Of a DNA stretch of 64,000 nucleotides, positions 55,857-64,000 are shown piece by piece. Source of the stretch: Apiosordaria backusii (lineage: Eukaryota; Ascomycota; Sordariomycetes; Sordariales; Lasiosphaeriaceae). A program made the position numbers and the translations under genes. The notes below the pieces were generated by a model. It had not been told where the DNA came from and made no database searches. It saw nothing but the letters and a program-made list of their open reading frames with translations. Positions within the stretch are counted from its first letter, which is position 1. Each line of letters opens with the position of its first letter. The DNA lies in assembly GCA_030549205.1 (NCBI GenBank), contig JAUKTV010000003.1:806001-870000 (forward strand), given 5' to 3'.

Positions 55857-58535
55857 TCACTTCTCCTCTGATGACGTCCTCGCAGACGCCGGAGGAGGCG
55901 CTGGTGGTGGTGGGCCTCCACTTCCACCACCATCGTCGTCGCCAAGACCTGGTAGAGGTAGACCAGGCTCAAACGAGTCGTTTGGCTTGGGGACCGTCAT
56001 AGGACCAATAGGCACGGCGATGCGGTCTGTGAGCTTCTCGCCGCGAAGGACCTTGACGACCTCATCATGGTCAAGAGTCTCGTACTCAACGAGAGCCTTA
56101 GCCAACAAATCGAGCTCCTTTCTCTTCGAGAGGAGCAGCGTGCGGGCACGCTCATACGACTCATCGAGAACCTTCTTGACCTCAGATTCGACCATAGCGC
56201 GAGTCTCGGAGCTCAACTCGTTGTACTTGCGGAGGTATTCAACAGGGCCGAGCTTGGGTGACATGCCGAGCTGGGCCACCATGTGCCATGCAGTGCGGGT
56301 AGCAGAATCGAGATCCTGAGCAAGTTAGCATTCTAGACTTTGGCAAAATCGAGCATGAAGGACCAAAACTTACGGAACTGACACCACCGGTGACAAACTC
56401 GCTGCCATAGACAATCTCCTCCGCTACCTTGCCGCCGAGGGCACGGTCGATAATGGCGAGGTAATCTCTCACAGTGTAAGAATATTTGTCCATTTCCGGG
56501 AGGAAGGCTGTGTGACCCAAGCTTTGACCGCGGGGCAAGACGGTGACCTTGTAGAGATGGCTACCGCCCTCCTGCTTGTTGAAGAAGGCAACCAGAGCAT
56601 GACCAGCTTCGTGATAGGCAGTCATCTCCTTTTCCTTGGGAGTAATAACCATGCTACGCTTCTCAGCGCCCATGATGACCTTGTCCTTGGCCCACTCCAT
56701 ATCCTTCTGTGTGACGACCTTGTTCTTGAGCTTGCTGGCGTGAATGGCCGCTTGGTTGACAATGTTCTCAAGCTCCGCACCTGACAGACCAGAAGTGCGG
56801 CCAGCAATGTCCTCCATACGCACATCGGGGGCCATCTTGATCTTCTTGGCGTGGTGCTTCAGGATGGCGATGCGGCCACGAACGTCGGGCAGAGAGACAA
56901 CGACATGACGATCGAAACGGCCGGGACGAGTCAGGGCCTTGTCCAGAGATTCGGGGAAGTTGGTAGCAGCAATGACGATCACGCCGCTGTTCTGAGAGAA
57001 GCCGTCCATTTCGGTGAGAAGCTGATTAAGAGTCTGGCGAACATATGTGGCATCGCGCGAATTACGCTTGCCACCGATAGCATCCAGCTCATCGATAAAA
57101 ACAATCGAAGGAGACTTAGCCTTGGCCGCATTGAAGAGCTCGCGAACACGCTTGGCACCTACACCGACGTAAATCTCGTCGAACTCGCTTCCGGACATGA
57201 AGAAGAAGGGCACACCAGCCTCGCCGGCGACGGCCCGAGCCAAAAGAGTTTTACCAGTACCGGGGGGGCCGACAAGCAAGACGCCCTTGGGCAACTTGCC
57301 GCCCAGAGTGTTAAACTTGTCGGGGTTGCGCAAAAAGTCGACCAGCTCTTGCAATTCCTCCTTGGCCTCGTCGCAGCCGTGAACGTCCGAGAATCGAGCC
57401 TTTTGGTTCTCAGCCTTGGCCTCCATAGTGTCAACCTTGGCGCCAGGTCTCTTCAGCGAGCTAACTGTCTCGACCACCATGGTCATAACCACGAGGCTGA
57501 CGTAGGCGCACAGACTGAACCAGAGCGTGAACTTGAACCAACGGAAAGCGGTGCTACCAAAGGATTCGTCGACGATTACATGCAGCGCGCCACCCTTACC
57601 AGCAGACCCATTAGCGGAGACAGCAATATTACCGCCATTACGGTGAGCGGCAATGGCTTGTCCAGCAGCATTAACTTGGTCGTTGAGTGCCGAAGAGGCT
57701 TGACCAGCGATACCGGCCGTACCGTTAATCATGGCGAGTGCTTGGTTGTAGGCTTCCGTGGCGCTTTCGTTGGCAGCAAAGCGTCCTGTGGCGAAGTTAG
57801 CGTAAGGAAAAGAACGTTAAAGATAGATTAAACTTCAAATGACATACCAGACTGATACCTTTCCACTACTATGGCAGGCATGTTGGCCTTGATAAGAAGC
57901 TGGTAGAAACTAGCCTGGACAGGTGCGCTTTGGGGATTCCGGTTGGCGGCAGCCTCGGTGCGAGCAAGGAGGTGGTGAGGAACCAAATTAGAGTTACCAA
58001 AAGACCGATACTGAATATTCCGTGGCGGGAGAGACGGGAGAGACTTGAGCGCAGGCCAGGTGAGAGGTTGCATACGGATCGGGGGGCGAGTGGTGCTCAT
58101 GAAGCGGAGACCGGGGATGGTGCCGAGGGGTCGGCGAGCCATCAGCGCAGCGTGAGAGCTGCGGATGAGGGGGTTCGCCCTAGCGATCGAGTTGGGAGTC
58201 ATGTTTGATAATACCGAGAGAATGTTGGTAGGCGATACATTTGCCTGAGAAGACGTTTCGAAAGCAAGCTTTGCCAGCGGGGCGTTGCGCATGAAGCCAG
58301 GGAGCTTGGTCGTCGATGATGTCGAGTTTGATACAGGAACAGCCGAGACACGGGTCTGCTGCGTCGCCGGGGAAAGGACGGCCAGGGACTTTGCGATAGA
58401 CGGCCACAGTTCCGACGTCGCCGCTGCGATGCTCTAGAGGTTGCGGCATCACATCACGTCAGTAACGGGTAAGCTTAAGCTTGGTGGGGGAGGAGCGTTT
58501 TAACGTACCGGCAGCCCACTTGCGTGGAGAGCCAT
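55857..58535 (-). CDS. YME1: Mitochondrial i-AAA protease Yme1 (FtsH family)
   Basis: Exons 58509-58535, 57848-58433, 56374-57785 and 55857-56315; 827 aa, all phases consistent. The first exon is 27 nt (MALHASGLP). The N-terminal ~200 residues are Ser/Ala/Arg-rich and presequence-like. One transmembrane helix (about 287-308, FKFTLWFSLCAYVSLVVMTM) precedes the AAA module: GPPGTGKT (377-384), IVFIDELDAIGG (Walker B), ATNFPESLDKAL and RPGRFDRHV. The M41 protease has HEAGH (596-600), and the third zinc ligand is the Asp in DLDSATRTAWHMV after intron 3. The C-terminus is Pro/Gly-rich. A single transmembrane helix with the AAA and protease parts after it fits the intermembrane-space-facing i-AAA type (IAP-1 in Neurospora), not m-AAA. 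It degrades inner-membrane and intermembrane-space proteins. Confidence 0.96.
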
Positions 58536-59098
58536 TGCGGATGTTGTTGACCACTCTCACTCTCTCGGATTTGGTCCTCAAACGTCCCCTAGAAAAAGGA
58601 ATGTGGGATGAAGGTCGGAAGGTCCAAAAGAAGATGATGCAAGGCCAGACGTTGGGAAACATCTGCTCTGGAACCGGCTGGCCACTCAACACTCGGTCCC
58701 TCAACGGCCTGCAGGCCTTGGCAGTGGCCACAGCACATGAGCCACCGGGCTCCACGTCCCCGGTATTTCCCCGTTACAGGCCCACTTTGCACTACGGCCA
58801 CACGTGACCTGGCGTCCCGAGGTCGCACCCTGCCTTTCTCTTAGCGGTCGCGTCCGAGTCCAGCACGTATGAAATTGTGTCCATGAGTTTTGGTGTCTAG
58901 TGATGAAAATAGAGTGAGATTTTGCAGACCTTTTGGTATTGAAAGAGCTCTTACTTATCCTTTCACTTTCTATAACTATTTCTCTTTAAACCAATCCTAT
59001 CTCACTTTTTATTCCACCTCAAATTCCACTTAATCTCATCCCTCTCACTTCTCAACCTCGATTCAGGGCGGCAACACCACCCAAATACCTCCGCCACC
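58536..59098. other. Divergent intergenic region YME1 / ORC6
   Basis: About 560 nt shared promoter region. No gene recognised. Confidence 0.6.
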
Positions 59099-60265
59099 AT
59101 GAACCGCTCCATCGAGCAGGCCCTCCTCTCCCTCATCCCAACCCACAACGCCGCCCTCCCCCCACCCCTGACAGAACTCGCCAGCTCGCTCCTCGCCCAA
59201 TCCCGTCACAAAGCCAGCACCCTCAAAGCCGAAGAGGAAATCGCCCGCCCCTACGCCTGCGCCCACATCGCCTGCGACAGACTCAAAATCACCCTCAACT
59301 TGCCCCCCATTGAACCCCGACCACCAATCCCGCCACGCATCTACAAGCGCCTCTACAGCCATCTAGACAAGATCCTACCCTCTGGAACGTCAACACCAGG
59401 TCGAGGTACACCAGCCCGCGGCGGTCCAGATAGCCGTGTCCGCACACCGAGCACCAAGCTAAGAGAACAGCATGCACCACTTGGGACTTCCCCCCTGGCA
59501 AGCAAAAGCAGACCTCTGCCTGGGAGGACGACGCCGAGTAAGGAGAAGTCGCTGGCCGAGTTTAGGGATAGCAATGCGGACGGTACTCCGTCAAAGAGAA
59601 AATTGGTCACTACCCCTCAATCGAAGAGGAAGCCATCTCCACTGCCGTCGTGGATTCGACCAACGTTGAGGTTTCTCTGCAAGGAACTCGGTCCGGCTAG
59701 TATAGGACCTGTTGTTGCGTCTGGTGTGGAATCCATCGTTGCCCCGCACGGGAAACAGACAGAGGACGAGTGGGTGATGGTCAACCTGGTCTCTTTACTG
59801 GGTGCGCTGTATCTGTTTGTCTGGAGGGGCGTTACTTTCCCTGGTCAGGATCTTGATCAGTCCGCTTACATCAAGTTTCGAAAGCAACTTGTGACTGTTT
59901 TGAACAGAGCCAGGGGGGAAGTTGAGGTTAATGTCAAAGGCGATGACAGTGAAAAGGCATGGGAGGGCTGGTATGATGTCAAGTTGAAAGACCTAGACAC
60001 GGCTGCTCTGACGATCAACCGGCACGGATGGCTAGAGTTGGACTGGGCAAAGGGGGTTGAAGATCTGGTCCGGATGAACAGAGAGCGGGAATTAGACGAG
60101 GAGGAGGATGCGGAAAGGGAAGCAAGGGACGCTGAGCCGGTCCAACTCCGGAGGGCGGACACCATGTTCCAGGAGAGATATGACTTTCTCACTGACAGAA
60201 AAAGGAAGGCATATGCCGAGTGGAAAGAGGGGATTATGAAGAGGATTAATGCCCAGGAGGGTTGA
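59099..60265 (+). CDS. ORC6: Origin recognition complex subunit 6
   Basis: Single exon, 388 aa, with ATG in CCGCCACCATG. The N-terminal cyclin-box-like domain (MNRSIEQALLSLIPTHNAAL, ELASSLLAQSRHKASTLKAE, ARPYACAHIACDRLKITLNL) matches Orc6. A basic linker follows with several S/T-P sites (STPGRGTP, RTPSTK, TTPSK, GTPSKRK), fitting cyclin-dependent kinase control of licensing. A second helical domain (SWIRPTLRFLCKELGPASIG, VNLVSLLGALYLFVWRGVTF) comes next. The C-terminal part has a conserved helix (MFQERYDFLTDRKRKAYAEW). Orc6 joins Orc1-5 at origins to load Mcm2-7 via Cdt1. The gene ends only 72 nt from the 3' end of the convergent reductase gene, so their 3' UTRs probably overlap. Confidence 0.92.
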   Translation: MNRSIEQALLSLIPTHNAALPPPLTELASSLLAQSRHKASTLKAEEEIARPYACAHIACDRLKITLNLPPIEPRPPIPPRIYKRLYSHLDKILPSGTSTPGRGTPARGGPDSRVRTPSTKLREQHAPLGTSPLASKSRPLPGRTTPSKEKSLAEFRDSNADGTPSKRKLVTTPQSKRKPSPLPSWIRPTLRFLCKELGPASIGPVVASGVESIVAPHGKQTEDEWVMVNLVSLLGALYLFVWRGVTFPGQDLDQSAYIKFRKQLVTVLNRARGEVEVNVKGDDSEKAWEGWYDVKLKDLDTAALTINRHGWLELDWAKGVEDLVRMNRERELDEEEDAEREARDAEPVQLRRADTMFQERYDFLTDRKRKAYAEWKEGIMKRINAQEG

Positions 60266-60337
60266 GTCTCGATTGACTGCCATCAAAAGCACAAGTCAAG
60301 CATTGCTATTAAACGCTCTACAGTACTCTCTATCACC

Positions 60338-61670
60338 TTACGCGGCAGACCCCTCCACCTTCTTCAAACTCCTCACAGTATCAATCAAACTCTTCTCCAG
60401 CCCAATCCACTCAATCCCCAGCAGCCTCGTCGTCTCAGAGTTATCATACCCAAACCTCTTATCCTCCTCCGGCAGCTCCCCACCTTTTACCCCCTCCCCA
60501 GGCAGCTCCCCCTTGTTCTCCGGGAAATTCTTCCTCAACACCTCCGCAATCTCAGAATTGCTAAACCACCCCGAAACAGTAAACAGCCTCTTCCCTGACA
60601 CCTCCCCCCCAAGCTCCAACCCCGCCTTCACATGCGCTCGGGCAACATCCCGCACATCCACCCAGATAAGCGCCTGCCCCGTCGACGGGATCTCACTCTT
60701 CCACTTCCCTTTAATCGCGTCCACAATACGCTCGTTGGAGGTGTTGATCGCCTCTAGGGTAGCAAGGTGATGAACCACGGGACCGAAAACCATAGGCGGG
60801 TTGACGGTGACGAGATCGAACTTGGCGTTGTTGGCCGGGTGGGAGACAAAGTCCCAGGCGGCCTTTTCGGCGAGGGTCTTGGAGGCGCGGTAGGCGGTTG
60901 CGGGGTTGCGGTGGATGTCGTTGATTGTGACGGGGTTCCAGGACTTTTCGGTGAAGGTGGTGGTGGGGTCGGAGACGTGGGCTTCGTTGATTATGGCGGC
61001 GAAGGAGGAGGTGACGACGACGCGCTTGACGGTGGGGGCGTGTTTGGTGATGGCTTGGAGGATGGAGGTTGTGCCGATGAGGGCGGGGTCGATGAGTTCC
61101 GTTTTTGGGTCGGCTAAGAGAGGGGGGTTTGTTAGAATGGGGGGCTGGTAGCAGGGGAAAAAAGGGGGGGGGGACGCACAGAACTTGAAATGGAAAGGGC
61201 TGGCGGTGTGGAGGACTACTTCTAGGTCTTTGCCATGTTCTTGGACGACATTATCGAAGGCGCCGGGTTGGGCGATGTCGGGGACTATGGCTACGATGAG
61301 GGAGCCGTTGGCGGATTGGGAGGGGTAGGCTTGGAGGATTTTGTCGGCTTTGGAGGTGGAGCGGACGGTGGTGATGACGGTGTGGGATTTGGTGAGGAGT
61401 TGGTCGAGGATGTGGGCTGGATTATTACAGACATGTTAGTGAGAAGTCGGGGTAGGTCCGGAGCCGGGCCGGAGGGGTTTCGGCGATGAGCTCCACTGTC
61501 GGAGCGGAGAGGTAAGAACGCCCGACTATGTGTAGTAAATGGTGATGATGAGATCACATACCCGCAATGAAGCCGGAGCCGCCTGCAGTTCTACGTCAGT
61601 ATCTTATTGTGGCATGAGTTTAACACCAAAATAAGGGGGGCTGTTTACCAGTCAACAAAGCCTTGGTCAT
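60338..61670 (-). CDS. Gre2-like NAD(P)H-dependent short-chain (epimerase-type) reductase
   Basis: Four exons: 61649-61670 (22 nt), 61562-61582 (21 nt), 61180-61416 and 60338-61113; 351 aa. The first two tiny exons split the dinucleotide-binding motif TGGSGFIAAH (7-16), and the protein reads cleanly only with both. Extended SDR features are VVLHTASPFHF, RVVVTSSFAAI (catalytic Ser) and the catalytic pair YRASK (Tyr168, Lys172). VNPPMVFGPVVHHLATLEAI and ALIWVDVRDVARAHVKAGLE are typical of the Gre2/dihydroflavonol-reductase group, which reduces methylglyoxal, isovaleraldehyde and various ketones with NADPH. Donor sites are GTAAAC, GTATGT and GTGCGT. Substrate is unknown. Confidence 0.9.
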
Positions 61671-63737
61671 CTTGATTGATTTCTTTCAATTTTTTGTTTA
61701 CAATCTCGTGTATGTTCTGAGTAAGCTGTGTAATGATTGAATGGCACTTCTTCTCGAACTGAGGGTGATGACGATATATGTTTATTTATACCCATTTACA
61801 CCACTCCCTCCCCAACCCCGCGTTTCTGTCCGTCCCTCTCCCCCCACCAGATGCTGCAGTGGGGTTGACTTAGCCCAACCATGCGATTCGGCACAATTCG
61901 CAATCGCACACCATCATCACATTGTCTTCTTACGTGATCATCAAGGAAATAATGTCCGGTTGTTATCTCCGGTTGACAGTTTGAGGCTGTAAGGACCATT
62001 ATGGTACGAAGAATGGAAAAGTTAATCCGGTTTGCTCCATTTGTAATCATATGGCAGAGCTGGCATGTCGTTAAGTTTCGGAACAACTTCACGCTTTGTT
62101 TTGTTACACATCAGAAATTAACCCTGAGAAATGGTACCAACACCGGTCGGAGATCTCATGGCATTGTTTTCCAGCAGCTCATGGAAATAAGCCTCCACTG
62201 CACCGAGCATCATCCTATTCAGCGAGGTATTAGCATAACCCTAACCCCATTCTGTGCCGCAACTCTCCCCCTTCCCTGACCACACCCTTCCCACAAAAGA
62301 CTAAGCCTATCAATACAACACCACCAAAAATTATCACATACGACCATACCCACCAGAAAACTCGGCATCCCGTCCGCTCTGCCCTAGATAAACTGGTGAG
62401 GGCCAGATCAGTACTCAGGTCGGTGACGACTGGGGAATCCCTGGTGTTGTATGTAATTTGTCTTGTTTTTCTCTCTTTTTCTTTTTCTTTCGTCAGCTTT
62501 TTGGGTTGAGATGGTTATGCTACTGGGGTTGTTGTGCTTCGCGGTAGGTCTGTCGTGTTTAGGGGTTGTGTTCTGCTATTGAATTTGAAGTCGCCACACC
62601 CGCATTGTTCCGAAGAGAAGCCAGTTGCAAAAGCGAATCCGCAAACACATAGCGAGGCAGAGAGAAGTAGTGGAATGATCCTCAAGAATTAGTGTTCAGC
62701 TTTGTCACGCCAGGTCCAAGCTAGCTGGCCGAGTTTCCAAGATCCACCTGCTTCTGTACCCGAGTTGCGCAAAGGTGGCCTGGCGCTGGTATGCAGAGCA
62801 TCCCGCGGTGTAGTAGCTGAGGAGTATCGGTGAAAAAGGAGACGGATGATACGCCAGAAGCGGGCTGAGATGATGGTAACGAAAAAGGCCGTAACCGCAC
62901 TGACAAGGTTGCCGTTTCCTGTGGTCAGAATGAGCGTTGCCCCAAATACTGGACCTTGAGACCAGCTAATCCAAGAGCTTAGGCGAACGTTGTATAGTCG
63001 TTGTTGACTGCTCCGGTCCCTTCCAGGACTGGTCCAGGCGGTCAACGAATGTCTTAGTGGTCGACATTTGTCTTCGTGATTGCTATCAACACCGACACTG
63101 CCACTTGTCTCTCAGTGTCAGCCATATCACGTGTCTCCCAGCCTTAACAACACCAGGGCAAGTCAGGACAAGCCACAAGAAGCTTGACCAGCCCACTCTT
63201 GGTACTTAGACCAGAGTTTCCGAGGTCAGAACACCGGGCCTCCGAAAGCACACTACGAACTAGTCTTTGGCTGGTGGTGTAGTGTGCAATCGTTGAGGCC
63301 CTGGCTCCCAACTCTCCCCCTGAGAGATCCGTGTTCGATCCCCTCCCGTTCCCATTCTTCCATCCATATCGTATCTCCTCACATTCGAAGTAAAACCCCT
63401 CCGGGTTTTCGTAGCTGGCCACCTCTCCTCCACCGGGGTTGAGGGTTGGCCAGTGAGCTTTTTGACTTTTGTGATTTAATAGCTGATTCTTTCTTTTCTT
63501 TATGCAGCCTTCCATTTGTTTCGGTGCGCGGCCTCATCCAATTCCGCGGCCACTGTTCAAAAATCAGTCGTTATTCGGCCGCATCCCAATAAATGCTCAC
63601 GAATGCTCAGATACACTCGACAAACGAAGCTGCCCATTTTCCCTTCGTACCAAGCACCTTTTTGATCAAAACTCGCAATTCCCATAGCCAAAGAAAAGAG
63701 AGAGAAAATTATAAAATACCAATCAATTCTCCGCATC
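61671..63737. other. 2 kb gene-free region before the right-edge gene
   Basis: No protein gene recognised. Contains a tRNA-like Pol III box pair near 63275-63342, described in the findings. Confidence 0.45.
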
Positions 63738-64000
63738 ATGCACTATCACCTCTACCTTCACCTCAGCCCAAACCCGGTCAAATTAATCGCATCGCTCCAA
63801 CCCTTCATCGCCACCTCCCAACCCCCATCTTTCCACGCTCAAAAGCCGCCATGCTTCCATCTCTCAATCTTTCACTCCCTCTTCCCCTCCCTCTCCCTCG
63901 CCCTCCCAACAACAATATCAAACCTCCTAAACGCCATCCCCCCTCAACAAAACAACTCCCCATCCACAACCACCACACCCTCCCCCCCCTCACCACCCCA
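63738..64000 (+). CDS. 5' end of an unidentified gene running off the window
   Basis: An ATG at 63738 opens a frame that stays open to the window edge (87 codons, no stop): MHYHLYLHLSPNPVKLIASL, then FIATSQPPSFHAQKPPCFHL and LALPTTISNLLNAIPPQQ, followed by Thr/Ser/Pro-rich sequence. Amphipathic and hydrophobic segments alternate, which looks protein-like rather than random. The Pro/Ser-rich end resembles many fungal linker regions. The opposite strand also has an open frame here, but it is Gly/Arg/Trp-rich and looks like a shadow. No family was recognised. Confidence 0.45.
   Translation, partial: MHYHLYLHLSPNPVKLIASLQPFIATSQPPSFHAQKPPCFHLSIFHSLFPSLSLALPTTISNLLNAIPPQQNNSPSTTTTPSPPSPP

Noticed and set aside
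56851..57831. 326-codon plus-strand open frame opposite YME1
   Set aside because: Crosses a real YME1 intron and mirrors the AAA domain codons; no domain of its own.
1..64000. CRISPR arrays, bacterial operons, prophage or defence systems
   Set aside because: Spliced eukaryotic genes throughout; no direct-repeat/spacer arrays; only microsatellites and one 32-bp duplication.

Overview
This window is filamentous-ascomycete (Pezizomycotina) nuclear DNA, most likely from a sordariomycete such as a Sordariales species. Genes carry short introns of about 50-200 nt with GTRNGT donors, CTRAC-like branch sites and YAG acceptors. The gene families are fungal: a Zn2Cys6 factor, a fungal rhodopsin-fold protein, DSC subunit 3 and Sog2. 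A 2.4 kb strongly AT-rich, TA-rich, gene-free island at about 42.65-45.03 kb looks like a RIP-inactivated repeat. Species level is inference only.

Layout. (0-10.2 kb) Scd6/LSM14 (-), a conserved fungal membrane protein (-), Rqc1/TCF25 (+) and the copper chaperone Atx1 (+). (10.2-13.6 kb) Gene-free. (13.6-25 kb) Zn2Cys6 regulator (+), kynurenine aminotransferase (-), a Ras-like GTPase gene with an in-frame stop (+), DSC complex subunit 3 (+) and a RecQ helicase (-). (25-40 kb) Sog2 (+), BLOC-1 subunit 1 (+), Tsc13 (-), Mtr4 (+) and a DENN-domain protein (-). (40-46 kb) Gene-free, with the AT-rich island. (46-64 kb) Bcd1 (+), a BAHD-like acyltransferase (-), a rhodopsin-fold protein (+), pirin (-), the i-AAA protease Yme1 (-), Orc6 (+), a Gre2-like reductase (-) and the 5' end of an unidentified gene running off the right edge. 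Twenty-two genes are supported. Splice sites were chosen by hand from phase, consensus and protein continuity, and each intact model sums to a whole number of codons.

The genes are mostly unrelated housekeeping functions: mRNA decay and RNA surveillance, ribosome quality control, snoRNP assembly, lipid elongation, mitochondrial proteolysis, replication licensing, and trafficking. I see no biosynthetic cluster, operon-like unit, CRISPR array or intact mobile element, and no clear sign of an undescribed system.

The most notable signals concern gene integrity. Four genes (the Zn2Cys6 factor, Dsc3, RecQ and BLOC1S1) are read through only if one or more bases are restored, always in the same direction (one base missing) and always at a C or G run. 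This looks like homopolymer under-calling or slippage, not four independent pseudogenes. Separately, the Ras-like gene has a clean TAG where family members have tryptophan (TGG), a transition compatible with RIP or ordinary mutation.
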